This document shows, piece after piece, positions 10,225-21,200 of a DNA stretch of 64,000 bases. The translations under genes and the position numbers were made by a program. Each line of letters opens with the position of its first letter. Within the stretch, counting starts at the first letter, position 1. This DNA comes from Tigriopus japonicus (Eukaryota; Arthropoda; Copepoda; Harpacticoida; Harpacticidae). A model generated the notes under the pieces. It did no database searches. It saw only the letters and a list, made by a program, of their open reading frames with translations, and was not told where the DNA came from. The DNA is taken from contig JAAGOF010000054.1 of NCBI GenBank assembly GCA_010645155.1, positions 32,001-96,000 of the forward strand, in the 5' to 3' direction.

Positions 10225-12050
10225 CCAGGGAGAACGGCGAATGTGTTTCCCCTGTTTAAAGGAGGAAAGGGGAATTCGGCCTCCAACTACAGGCCAATAT
10301 CATTAACTAGTGTGGTTTCTAAGTTGATGGAATCTGTCATGAAAGATGTGATTTTGAGATCTCTTGAAAGCTGTGGATGGCTTTGCGAGTCTCAGCATGG
10401 TTTTTTTCGCTTGGAGATCTTGTGTCTCAGATCATCTGGCATTTCAGAACTACCTTGTCGAGATTACTGACAATGGATGCCCAGTTGATAGCCTTTCTTG
10501 ATCTATCTCGTGCATCGTCCAAACGTTTAAACTAATGAAAGGGGATCGATGATATGGAATTTCGTGAACTCTTCACATACATTGGGAATGGCATAAACCA
10601 GAACAAATCTAGCGGGTGATCTTACCATCCCTCTATCCCACTTAGACGTGAGGAAAAACTTTTTCACGCCCAGAGATGCAGCACTTTGGAACAAAATGCC
10701 ACAAGAAGGGAAATAATGTGCCAATCTTAACCATTACAAGTCTTGGTTCAAAGAAAATGTTCAAACCCTGCAGAACCTCTACCTCAGAAATTACAGTAGA
10801 ATATACACTGGGATTTGACTCCAACACCATGACCTAAAACACTCCTATTACTTCATTGTCCTTAGTACTACAATTATATTTTTTATTTCTCTTGTTTGCC
10901 ATATTTTTTTCATTTTTTTTCGTCCCCTTTACCTTCTTTCCGCTATTATGGTCTCCCAATAATCTAAATGGTTCCTGAGAACAACAAATACATTATAAAA
11001 CATTATTTGATAAGGTGAATCATGCCCTGCTTTTAATGAAGATGGAGAGAGCTGGAATTGGAGGCAGCCTTCGGGAATGGATTGGGACCTGGCTCAGTGG
11101 ATGTCAACAACAGAGAGTGTTTCTGAGAGGACAGTCTTCCTCTTGATATCCAGTTGGTTCGGGAGTGCCACAAGGCAGTGTATTAGGACCGACTCTCTTC
11201 ACTATTTTTGTTAAGACATGAGCTTGTGCGTGGATTCCCTTGTGCTACACTTTGCAGATGACACCAAAATCTTTCGTGTCATTCGTAATGATCATGATGT
11301 TAGGGCCCTTCAACAAGATCTCCATCAGTTGGTGAGTTGGGCCCAAGAGAACATGATGGAATTTAATATGATGAAGTGTAAGGCGATGCGATTTGGACGA
11401 AAGGCTTGCGTACCCATATATTGAATGCAAGTAAGCTGGAAACAGTGACTATTTAAAGATCTTGGTGTCCATTTAGATCACTTGCTTCGTTTTGGAACAC
11501 ATTGTGCAAAGGTCTCTTGTCACGCGGGACAGGTTTCCAGCAAGAGAATACGTGGTTTCTCTTCCCAATATCCTCAGCTCCTTGCCGCTGTAATCCGGCC
11601 AAATCTAGAGGATGCTTCCCCGGTGTGGAATCCTGGCTTTAAGAACACCATTGACCCTATTGAGGGAGTGCGACGTCGTTTTTCTAAACGCCTAACCCAC
11701 TTTTGGAATGGTCCATGCCATGAGGGGCTTCAGCTCATGGGCAATGATAGCCCTCAAATACGACGTGTCAGGGCTATTTTTTCATATTTCTTGGACCAAG
11801 GAAATTTGCCTGAGTTGGTTGCTGCCCTACAGAGTGAGGGATCCAGTACAAGTATGACATTCAAACTAGGGCAGTTACTAATGACTTATTGAGATGCGCA
11901 AAGACGAAGATATCAGTCAAAAGCAACTCATTTTACTTCAGAAACATTCCCTTGTGGAACGCCTTCCCACTACCTATGTGTGCGCCAATGCCCAAGTTTC
12001 TCAGCATTTCGACGTTTTGTGAACTCGGCTCCGTTTAAGATTTTGTTGAA
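10225..12050 (+). pseudogene. Decayed LINE reverse transcriptase (CR1/Jockey type), interrupted
   Basis: Pieces of one non-LTR reverse transcriptase appear in the right order over several frames: FPLFKGG and NYRPISL (about 10243-10310), LIAFLDLSRA (10480-10515), then after an interruption FDKVNHALL (about 11007), GVPQGSVLGPTLF (about 11160-11205), the catalytic FADDTKIF at 11251, and a C-terminal part to about 12050. Several frameshifts and stops make it non-functional. Sequence at 10515-11005 is a separate insertion. This family differs from the one at 7466 and 22080. Confidence 0.85.
10515..11005 (+). mobile_element. Second LINE fragment nested in the first
   Basis: The host reverse transcriptase stops after DLSRA and resumes at FDKVNHALL. 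The inserted stretch reads LTIPLSHLDVRKNFFTPRDA and ALWNKMP..., which is again the C-terminal tail of a CR1/Jockey-type ORF2, but from a different family. Its end is AT-rich. Exact boundaries and target duplication are not clear to me. Confidence 0.65.
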
Positions 12051-12380
12051 TGTAAAGTCGCATTGACAACCCCCTTGCGAGTTAATACCAATATTGGACC
12101 AACATATCACAACTGAATTTTTGACATGTGAAAAGTTTATAACCAGGCCAATTTGCAACTTTTGGTCATTTTACTCAAATTTAGCAACTTTTCGATTTTT
12201 CGCAATAAATAGCAAGTTTTGGATTTTTTGTCTCGATCACTTTAATCCAGCGGGAAATTATTTGAATTATATATTTTACACGCGCTTTCGCAGGACCGTT
12301 TAAAAAGATAGTTCTTTTTTTAAATTCTAGAAAAATTTGTGTGAAGCAGCACTATGTTCTGAAGGAAGCCAAAGCAGTTG

Positions 12381-12427
12381 AAATTAAACCTTAAAAACCA
12401 CCCGGGCTGTTTTTTAAGGTTTAATTT
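12381..12427. repeat. Short inverted repeat (hairpin)
   Basis: AAATTAAACCTTAAAAA at 12381-12397 is followed after about 12 bases by its near-exact reverse complement at 12410-12427. Not tied to a gene; possibly remains of a small transposon end. Confidence 0.6.
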
Positions 12428-14606
12428 AAACCGGGCGGGATTGAAGCAACCCTGGCAAGAGGCCTCTGATGCAGAGCCACATTTCTTAAGAGACAAATAA
12501 GCGGGAATATGATAAAAGAATAGCATTTTTGATCCAACAAGCAATATTTTTTTCTGATAACATCTGAAAAAGAATTCTATCGAGGCCTTGTTTAAGGTGT
12601 TGACCTTTTGAATAAGGCGCGTTACTCGCAAAGACGAAATTTAAAATGGTACAATTTCTTATGAATACCTTATCTACGAAAAAATGACAGAGCCTTGAGT
12701 CAATTCAATCAACTCTTTCACTAAGCTACAATTGCCTTAATTCAAAAATATGAAGATTCCAATTGTCCTTATCTACCTTTAGCTCACCAATCATTCTTCC
12801 GTTATTAAATCTTCCATCCCATCACCAAGCACACAAACCTCGGCCAATCTAAAAGCTGTTTTATACCGTAATTTTAAGAGACCCCCTTATTCAGTTCCCG
12901 GTTTCCAAGATCTCCTTTCCATCTTCTTTCTCCAGACAATAAACCTTAAGGAAAAACGTCCAGGTAAATTAGGGATTAAGACCAACGTGGGACTTGAATA
13001 TGCCACATTGACGCCATAATCTAGTTATCCCTTTAAGTCATGAAGATGCCGGTGTTTTGCGTCCACCGAGATGTGTTGTTGTTCTGTTGAGACATGCTCG
13101 CCCAGATCAGAGAGAGCTCTCTTGGCCCCTCTGTGATGTTGTTTTGTTGTGTGTACATGTGGCCAACAAAGTTTCGTTTGATCTTTCTCAGGAAATCCTC
13201 AACATACTTCCATGAGACGGTTTCCACTAAGTCAGACTCAAGAGCATCATCGCCCGCGTTTATAGCACCAATGTGTGTGTTTTTTTTCTCGTTCATGTAC
13301 TCATCCAACGGCGGAAAACTGCTTCAATTTCGTTTGTTGGGGGGGTTCCTTACATCACTTTGGAGCCCAAACGTTGAGAAAGATACTATCACAAACTATA
13401 GTTCGGACCTTTTTGGATGCCTAGCAACCTTGAAGCTGGAAGAGAAGGTGTATTTTTGGGGTGACATTGATGGGATGAACAAGGGTATACAGGAGAGTAA
13501 AAGGTTCCGTTGCAAGCCCAAGGAAACTCGGGAAGTTTTCAGTCAGGGGTCTTCGACCTCTTCGGTCGTTTTGGCTCCCTTCGAGGATTGACAAGGATTA
13601 GCTAGCTTGCTAGATAACCACTCGCTACCTTTCCTCCCTCTGTCTCCTCAACCTAAGCCAAACAACATACGAAAGCAAAGGGAAATTTCTCATCAGAGCC
13701 AAACACGCCTTTCTTACTCTTTTCCAAACATCGCCAAAATTGACAAACATATCATTGAGGAGAAGTAAGGCGTTATCCAAAGGACAGATTGATAAGTAGA
13801 TGCATAAATATGACTTCTGAGGTCCAAGCTGCAACTGAATCTTGAGGAAATCGTAAATGTGGGTAGGTAGCATCCTCTTCGAACCTCTTGATCATGAAAT
13901 TTTTCTAGAGATAGTGAAAAGGAAACCCCGGTGTTTGTGTGTACTTTCATTTGTTTGCAGGCGGTATTTGTCATTTGATAATTGATCGGTTCATTAGCAA
14001 TGAGAACGTACTTTTAGAAAGGGTTTTCCCTCCCCCAAATGTATGATAGAACGCTGTATTCTTCTACCTTCGCTCCAACTGACACCGATTAAACTTTGAA
14101 TTCCTGTCCATCAATCATGAGAATACAGTAGATTGTTTTTGTTTGGGATCATAAAAGTCTACGCTAAAGTACACTATGGTCACTTGTTAATGAGGATTCA
14201 GAAACAAAACTGGCATTTTTCTCGAGAGTAGGTATCCGGTAGAGAGGCGGACCAAAATCGTCCCATCAGCCCATAAAAACCAATCAATTGATTCATGAAT
14301 GAGCCCTCTGTTAATTGGGGTTATATCGCGGTGAGGGCACAACCTAGACAGGGTTGAAGATCTTGAGATGAACCAATTCGCAACCATCCGTGAATCCGTG
14401 ACACCTTGGGAGTCAGAGTACACTGAACCCGAGTCAACAATGAAAGAACGTTTTTTCCCGGGAAAGAGACTTACACAAACATTCCTCGTGTGTCTGTTGG
14501 TCTTCATGATACTATCCTGGGATGGATGGGTCCTTGTTCGTTTGCCTGCCTCTCCGGCTCATTTCTCGAGAAAATCGATTGATCCCTAAGAGTACAAACA
14601 CCCGAG
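12428..14606. other. No supported gene
   Basis: Several short frames occur on both strands (for example 13033-13308 on - and 13094-13591 on +), but none has a recognisable domain or a splice pattern that joins to a neighbour. No repeat stood out. Confidence 0.4.
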
Positions 14607-14879
14607 ATGTTGGGATGGATGTTGTTGTGCGTTTCTGTTGTCATTGGACATGTTCGAGCCTCGTTTGACAACACTGAGGATGATTTCTTGGAAACGTCAA
14701 ACGCTCAAGGAATGACCGGGCATTCTCTGGCAGTGAGCACCCATCCAACTACCCACCCATCCACTCAGTGTCCGTCGGATCGATCGATCGCTTCCCAGGA
14801 AGTTCACCATCCTCTAGTTCTTACCCTGATCGATCCCCAGATCGATCTCTGGCGAGAGCGGTGGTCGATCCAAGACTGA
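14607..14879 (+). CDS. Possible small secreted protein or exon, unassigned
   Basis: A 90-codon frame from ATG begins with a signal-peptide-like stretch (residues 1-19, MLGWMLLCVSVVIGHVRAS) followed by an acidic segment. I do not recognise a family. The second half becomes T/P/H-rich and overlaps the GATCGAT cluster upstream of the UGT promoter, so it looks less like protein there. A plausible splice donor (GCA|GTGAGC, near 14732) would keep just the signal peptide and acidic part. It may be chance, a short exon of an unseen transcript, or a real small gene. Confidence 0.2.
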   Translation: MLGWMLLCVSVVIGHVRASFDNTEDDFLETSNAQGMTGHSLAVSTHPTTHPSTQCPSDRSIASQEVHHPLVLTLIDPQIDLWRERWSIQD

Positions 14880-15036
14880 CTGACACTACTACAACAACTA
14901 CTCTTTCCGGAGGATCTCTATAAAGGCAGTGGTGTGGCACATATTCAGTTCAATACCGATCCTCATCCCAGCGTGAAGTATCATATCATCCTGCTAACCT
15001 CAGCAAAACTTCCATCCGATCGATTGATCGATCTCG
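14776..15036. promoter_or_regulatory. Cluster of GATCGAT motifs around the UGT promoter
   Basis: GATCGAT or its overlapping forms occur repeatedly near 14778-14790, 14829-14845, 14861 and 15018-15032. One lies in a 16-bp near-palindrome (CCAGATCGATCTCTGG, about 14842-14857). The cluster brackets the TATA box and initiator of the UGT gene, so a binding-site role is plausible. No specific factor is assigned. Confidence 0.35.
14919..14949 (+). promoter_or_regulatory. Core promoter of the UGT gene: TATA box plus initiator
   Basis: TATAAAGG at 14919-14926 is followed by TCAGT at 14945-14949. TCAGT is the arthropod initiator consensus, and its A at 14947 lies 28 bases after the first T of the TATA box, the normal spacing. 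This predicts a start near 14947 and a 160-base 5' leader before the ATG at 15107. No downstream promoter element is seen at +28. Confidence 0.65.
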
Positions 15037-15106
15037 CTTAGTCCACTGGAAGTTGGCTAGCCACACGCTAGTCAAGCAAGCAAAGTACTAATAACAATTT
15101 CAAAAG

Positions 15107-15448
15107 ATGCCACTCAGGTGCGGTGCTTTCACATTCCTCTGGTTCGCTTTCGGCCTCTCCTTGAGTTTCTCGACTCAGGAGGTGTCTGGCGGACGAATCT
15201 TCATGTATATGAACGTGGGCTCGAAGAGCCATTGGTTCACTTGGCAGCCTTTGGCTGTGGCCTTGGCCGAAAAAGGCCATCATCTGACGATAGTGTCGCC
15301 CTTTCCCGACAAATTCTTGGGCAACCACTCACAGGTGGACTTCATTGTGACGGGTCATGATTTGGCTCATGACCAATTCTCCAAGGATGTGTTTGCTCAA
15401 GCTTTCAGCCCCACTCAGTTCCATCGCATGGAAACTATGCTTGTTCGG
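15107..15448 (+). CDS. UGT exon 1 (residues 1-114)
   Basis: Starts at the first ATG after the predicted transcription start and codes for the signal peptide, the KSHW catalytic-His region and the start of the acceptor-binding domain. Ends at CGG|GTATGT in phase 0. Confidence 0.93.
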
Positions 15449-17098
15449 GTATGTGAATATTAGTAGTAATTTATATTTATTGGGTCTCATTTTGGTTCAT
15501 ATTCCATTTAGGCTCAGAACAACACCTATCACAACCCGAAATTTCAACGATTGCTCAACAATCAAACACATTTCGATGTGGCGTTCATCTCGCCAGATTC
15601 AATCGATGTGGGTTTTTATGCCGCTCAAAAGATGTTCCACGCCCCCATCATCTACTATCATTCCGCCACTAGATTGGCAATTGTGGACGAGATTGTCGGT
15701 AACCCCATTGAACCGGCTTATGTGCCCAACACTATGTCGAGTTATAACCAGAAAATGGACTTTTGGCAACGCGTTCAAAACACAATTGGCGTGGCTGCCA
15801 TCACCAATATCTTTGGCTATCGAATCTTGGGCCTTTTGAGTCATCATCTCCGAGATCTGCTCAAATTGGACCATGCTCCAGACTTGTGGTCCATGGCTCA
15901 TGATGGCAACTTTGCCTTCTACAATGGCCATCCTATCTTTGACGGAGTCCGAGCCACTAATCCCAATACCCAATTCGTCGGGGGAATTCACACCCGACCA
16001 GCCAAACCTCTGACCGGGCTGTTAAAGTCCTGGCTGGATGAATCTTACGAAGGCGTGGTTTATGTCTCTTTCGGATCGGTAAGTGCTCAAAATAACACTC
16101 AAATGTGACAATTGACTAACTATAACTTTCTGGGGGTCGTTTTTGCAGGTGCTGAAAACGAGTATCATGCCGGAAAAGACGCGCGATTTGTTTCTCCGTG
16201 TTTTTGCTCAACTGAAAGTACGCGTGATTTGGAAATGGGAGACCGGTCAAATTGCCAATGTGTCCGACAACGTGTTGCTCTGTCAATGGTGTCCTCAACA
16301 AGACATTTTGGGCCATCGGAACGTGAAACTGTTCCTCTCTCATGGGGGTCTTTTGGGCACCCAAGAATCCCTCTATCACAACAAACCCATGTTGTTCCTT
16401 CCGGCGTTTGCCGACCAGTTCATGAATGCCAAGCGGGCCCAAGAATTGGGTTACGGACAGACCTTGCATTGGGAAACCTTGACGGAGAAAGATCTTCTGT
16501 AAGTATTTGATTGTTTGCGATCTCGACGCAAACCCGTTCGAGATTTGTATGTGTATGTATCTAATGAAAGCGAGGAAGGGAACGATCTAACGTACACGCG
16601 TTGTCGTCGTGCTTGTTCAAGATTAAAGTGAAGTTGCACTTGAGTTCACTCACGTGGAACACTGCAAATGTCAAAGTGTCACGCCTTTGTCCCGGCCAAA
16701 GCACTGAGATGTTTAAAATATGCTTGTACGATGAATTGAAGGAATGTTCCTGTTTATTTTACAGATCAACCATTCAACGGATGTTGAAAGTACCCAAATA
16801 CAAGGCCAATGCATTGAAATATGGTGCCATATTCCGGGATCAACCCATTCATCCCCTCGATAAGGCCGTCTATTGGACGGAGTTCATCATGCGCCACAAG
16901 GGGGCGCCACATCTGCAAGTGGCTCATACCCATCTGAATTGGTTTCAAAAGAACCTCGTGGATGTGTACGTCTTTCTTGTGTTGTCTTTTATTGTCATTG
17001 TGTCTGTTATTGTCAAAGCTACCTTGTACCTGTATCAGTATTTATTGAAACCAATCATGTGTTCCCTGTCTCAAATGAATAAAGTCAAACTGTCATAA
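15107..17098 (+). CDS. UDP-glycosyltransferase (UGT), four exons, 530 aa
   Basis: Transfers a sugar from a UDP-sugar to small lipophilic acceptors; UGTs of this type sit in the ER membrane with the catalytic part in the lumen and serve detoxification and hormone or pigment turnover. Coding exons 15107-15448, 15512-16078, 16149-16498 and 16765-17098 join in frame to 530 residues, the usual UGT size, over introns of 63, 70 and 266 bp with GT-AG ends. A signal peptide covers about residues 1-25. H42 in KSHW sits where the catalytic His is expected. The UDP-sugar signature runs about 350-393 (WCPQQDILGH, LSHGG, ADQ). One membrane helix lies at about 487-509, and the C terminus ends KVKLS, a KxKxx ER-retrieval signal. 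The acceptor cannot be told from sequence. It stands alone, not in a tandem cluster within this window. Confidence 0.95.
15512..16078 (+). CDS. UGT exon 2 (residues 115-303)
   Basis: Begins after CATTTAG and ends TCG|GTAAGT, both phase 0. It completes the acceptor-binding N-terminal domain and enters the sugar-donor domain at VYVSFGS. Confidence 0.94.
16149..16498 (+). CDS. UGT exon 3 (residues 304-420, donor-binding signature)
   Basis: Begins after TTTTGCAG and ends CT|GTAAGT in phase 2. It holds the whole UGT signature including WCPQQ at 350-354, HGG at 368-370 and DQ at 392-393. Confidence 0.94.
16765..17098 (+). CDS. UGT exon 4 (residues 420-530, membrane anchor)
   Basis: Begins after TATTTTACAG, completing a split Leu codon. 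It codes for the end of the donor domain, the membrane helix and the short cytosolic tail ending KVKLS, then TAA. Confidence 0.94.
17078..17083 (+). promoter_or_regulatory. Poly(A) signal AATAAA inside the UGT coding sequence
   Basis: AATAAA is read as the codons for N525-K526, and the TAA stop is at 17096-17098. Cleavage at the usual 10-30 bases downstream would fall at about 17093-17113, leaving almost no 3' UTR. No other AATAAA on the + strand follows closely. Confidence 0.45.
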
Positions 17099-18565
17099 AT
17101 TTGAAAAGAAGGCTAAAATTAATACGTTAGATGCCAAAGCCCTTTACAATGGAAAATCCTAAAAATGCTAGACCACTGCAAAACAGTGCTAAAAGAACAT
17201 TGGTGGGTATCTTGGAAAAAAGGTTGAATAGTACTTCACTGTGGGAAAATTTAGTGAGCAAAAGCAATAAGAATGGCAAGCATTTCTTCGTTCTCCATCT
17301 CCGTTCAAGGTGTCTGACAAATGTTAGGGAGCTGGGATAGTACGTATAATAATAATATTAAAAACTGCTTTTAAAAAAATGTTTTCCTAGCGTGACCACA
17401 AAAGCTTCAAAGTATTTTTCTTTCTTTCCGGGGTTTCAGTTTTCAAAAAGTGTGTTCCCTTATCTCTTTATTAGTCCTAAATGTTGCTAGAAAAAGTTGA
17501 TCCGAGAAATATGCTCCATTTGTGGCATTTGTTTTGGAAACAATGTTCCATTTTTCCAATTTTCTGGAGCGTGGGCTTACGTTTGTTAACCAAGTCTTTA
17601 CGAGGAGCAAGGTATGTCGAATCTTCTTCTTTTTTGCTTTTTGCTTGGTCTTGAGGGAAAGAAGATAAGTACCTTTTTATTGGTTTTTTAATGATCTTTT
17701 ATTACAAAGACCAATCAAGCTTTTTTCCTTTATATTTGCAGGTTGAAAGCTTAGAAATGCTAGGAAAGGTGAAAGATAGAAAAGAAATCTGAAAGTCTTT
17801 CCCTCTTCTCGCTTTACTTTTATTTACTAGATTTGGATAAAAACATGAAGCTTGATCATTGATCAACGGTCTAGCTTACATCGTGGTTGAACTTTTCCTC
17901 TTTGCTTCAAGACTTAAACGAATCCCTAACAAAAGAGAGTTTTCTTTCTTTTCATGTTTGCCTGAATTTCACATAACGTTTTTGGTTGGATTGATACCTG
18001 AAACTAAATTGAAACGATATTAGGAGATATCCTTCCATGGTATTTAGGGTCTTCTTTCTTTTCCGTTTTTCTCGGTCTTGGGTTACAGAAGGAAGGTGTG
18101 CCTTTAATGAAAGCAAAAATCCAAATGAAGCTTATTGCATTAATTAAAATGTAGGGATTTGATGTCTAGGAAAACCACAACAAGCAAAAGAAAAAAAAAC
18201 ACCTTTCTTTTGCTTTTAGCGAACTTCTTGTCCATCAAATCCCGGAAGTTTCAATGAAAACAAGAAGTTAGATAAGTACTCTCACTCTCATCAAGAGTAC
18301 ATTTTTTTGTTTTCTTCAAGATCAAGAAAAACAGAAAGGAAGAAGACAGGTAAGAAAAAAGAAGACTCAAAATACCGTGTGAGAATTTCTCCGACTGTTA
18401 GATTTACTTTATATCAGATTTTCGAGAGACAACACGTGAACCATTTATCATTGGACATTCTGTACCTGATTCTTTGCATCATTTTGTTGTTGTGTGTCTT
18501 TGATTTTCTAAATTATTGCTTTTAGCTTGATTTCTTGGCGTAGCATACAAGTCATTTGTCAAATC
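17099..18565. other. No gene seen
   Basis: AT-rich, with scattered GGTTTT and CTTTCTTT stretches. Short frames have no support. No clear repeat structure. Confidence 0.4.
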
Positions 18566-18567
18566 TA

Positions 18568-18987
18568 GAGCACCCTAATAAAAGAGCATGGTCAAAAAGT
18601 GCGCCATCTAGTGGATTTCATGCAACAACACCTCGCACTTGCACAGCTGTACAAAGCAAAGCACCTCAAATGTTGATTGGAAATTAATAACGGACCTGCC
18701 ATGGTTTTGATTGAATTAATTGGAAAAGTTCCTTTAAGATTGGCAAAAAAAACTTGACTATTGAATAGGAATTTCAGGTACGATCAATTAATGGCAAAAC
18801 TCTTCTTAAAGCACTTCGAGTTCCATTAGGAGCACCTCCACCATCATTTGAGGCACTTTAGTTTGTGAAAAACTGGTGTATGGCCGCTGCTATCCTCAAA
18901 AACATGTATATTATGGGAAGTGCAAGCTATTATCGCATGAATTCCACTAGATGGCGCACCCTATGACCGTACTCTTATACAGTGCTC
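18568..18987. mobile_element. MITE, copy 1 (GAGCAC...GTGCTC)
   Basis: The first about 56 bp, containing GTGCGCCATCTAGTGGA, return as an imperfect reverse complement in the last about 56 bp, and weaker pairing continues inward. There is no coding frame. A second copy with the same ends is at 57117-57622. The TA flank on the left (18566-18567) is not matched on the right, so the duplication has decayed here. The ends and TA preference suggest mobilisation by a Tc1/mariner-type transposase. Confidence 0.8.
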
Positions 18988-19859
18988 AAGTCAAACCTGT
19001 CATTCATTCTGTTAAGGTTCTGTTCTGTTCTGTCAACTCATGCAAGTCATGAAGCGAAGGCGTTACGAACAAAACACCCAACTTCAAGCAAGCTTTCCTT
19101 TTTTATGCGAATTTTTGAAAAATTGAAGTGTATTAATGAGATCCCTGTTTATCAATCCATAATTAAACTAAACTGTTACGCTCAAGCTCTTCCATTTCAA
19201 AGTTATTTTTGATTGACCAAAGCTAACCTTAAGTATCATTAATAGTGCAGATAGTCATAATCAAGCATCTTAGGGTTAATTTATGTTAGAAGAATTTTCA
19301 GGTTAAATTGGTGGAATCTCGCCAAGCACAAGCCCAAATTTGAGTACGAGGTCATGATGAGTTACTATGGCTATATGTTCTTAATTGCAAGGTCATACAA
19401 ACTCGACACTTTGCATGATTCCATGAATAAATTCAAGTTGCCAGTTTTTGTCACTGATGCGATTTTTCTTACTAAGAATGTGCTGACTAGTCAATTTGAA
19501 GTGATACCTTGTTTCAAATCAAGAATCAGCACTAAGGCACGCTTGTAAGAATTGTACTTCGACAAACTGATGAATCTTTACGTCAATGTTGAGGTAGTGT
19601 AAGGAAATCAATATGGAAGCAAGAATCACTCCAAAAATCACTTTAGTCAGAGCTAAAATCGCCACTTTGTAAAACAAGAGGTGAAAAGCAAGAAATTTTC
19701 CAATAAAAAAAATGCTGTCTTTGGGTTAAGGCAGAAAAACTTATAATCAAAAAAACGTATTTATTCAGCTATTCAAATATTTTGAAAAAGAAATGACGAG
19801 AATGCTTTTGGATCAATTTGTATCCTGCTTTAGAGGAAGTATTTCCTTATAAATTTCCA

Positions 19860-19910
19860 TTTTGTACCTTCGTCGGGAATATGTAGATGCTGATCCTTTA
19901 ACACAGAGCT
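19860..19910 (+). mobile_element. Very short LINE tail fragment
   Basis: The translation LRREYVDADPLT matches the tail of the LINE copies at 22080 and 7466 (LRREYVRANPLT and similar). Only about 45 bp are recognisable. Otherwise 18990-20770 holds no supported gene. Confidence 0.55.
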
Positions 19911-20772
19911 TGGCGACGTTCACGATTCAATCGAAAAAAGCGACCTCAAGCGGCATTTATGGCATGACCTGTGGTGTAAAAAAGAGAAATTCCGAAAATA
20001 CGCTCTTCACTCTGCTAAGTTTGAATGTCTCTGGTACATCCTCTGTGATTTGTAATTGGCAGCAGTTAACAGCAAATTGTTACTTATTGTTTCAAAAAAC
20101 AGTCTTAAATTTTAAGGGCATCAAGATTTTTGCCTCGTTTTGAAGTTATTACACGTTTAAAACGTCAACTTCAGTTTCAAAATTAGTCACCCTCTACATA
20201 TGAGGAAGGAGAAAAAAGGGAAAAGGAGAAGGCAAGTGGGGCCGTCAACCAAATCAGAGCGACCAATTTCAGACCTTAAAAAAGGAGTTGGGGAAGGTTT
20301 CAGACTAGTGGACTTTTAAACACCGTTGTGACAAACCAATGCAATTTTGGTGCATTACAAGAACACAGCATTTGAAGTTAGAATAAATGGCTCTAGAATG
20401 AAACGAAAAGGAAACACCAAATACTGATAAAACTTGCATAAAAAGCGAAAGAAGTTACTACATAGACCGGGTCTCTTTCTTGTGTGTTCACACCACGTTT
20501 TGAATCGTGAACGTCAATTAGGACAAGGGCCCAAAAGATTTGAATTCTTTAACAAAATTGTTTTTAATCACACAGAAGTTGATGGGTACAAGTGCCCACA
20601 AAAAAAACGATCATTGAGCGGTGAGCCCAAAAGCTCTGTAACATAGATAGCTTTTGGGTCCACTCTTTTGGGCTTTCTCCATAGCTACGGAGCCCACGAA
20701 AAATTCCTCTTTGGGCCCACTGGTTACCTACCCCTACTCCCATATACGTTATGATAGCAGGATTTGACAAAT

Positions 20773-20936
20773 TTTAGTACTATTTCTAATCAACCCACTA
20801 TTCCAGGGTTGTCGAGATCTACCAAAATTACAGTAACTGGTTGGTAGACCAAATATTGTATAAATGTTCAATTTTAATGATTTGTACTGGGAAATTCATT
20901 CCTTGTAGCGGTAATAAAAATCTGAAAATCACGCCT
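20773..20936 (+). mobile_element. LINE 3' end, + orientation
   Basis: Matches the end of the 22080 copy (CAACCCACTATTC...AGGG, GTAGACCAAAT) and continues to TTCCTTGTAGCGGTAAT, the same terminal sequence seen in reverse at 9908-10120. It is 5'-truncated. Confidence 0.7.
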
Positions 20937-21007
20937 ATTTTTTTCAAGATTTTTAAACTGAGGGCCTATAGTAAGAAATATCTTTGTTGGTTGCGAGGTT
21001 TCAACTA

Positions 21008-21200
21008 CTCCTACAAAGAAAACAACTCCCTGTAAACAAATAAATCATTAGTATAATTTGAAAAATTGACATTTATGCGAAATTTCGTCTACCAACGAGT
21101 TACTGTTGGCAGATATGGACAACCCTTGTATAGTGAGTTGATCAGCAATAGTATTGTCCAATCCTGCCTTAAATGTTGTTCGAGGATCAGTTCCTACATA
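21008..21200 (-). mobile_element. LINE 3' end, - orientation
   Basis: The reverse complement matches the same family tail, including GCAGGATTGGACAATA and CCAACAGTAACTC. It faces the + copy at 20773-20936 tail to tail across about 70 bp. Confidence 0.7.

Noticed and set aside
13033..13308. A 91-codon - strand frame (and overlapping + frame 13094-13591)
   Set aside because: Both strands are open over the same bases, with no domain, splice partner or homologue I recognise.
14187..14589. Frames with hydrophobic stretches on both strands upstream of the UGT gene
   Set aside because: They overlap on opposite strands, and neither has a recognised domain or sensible splice signals.
17131..17340. 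A 69-codon + frame after the UGT stop
   Set aside because: No domain and no splice signal connecting it to the UGT gene, which ends cleanly at 17098.
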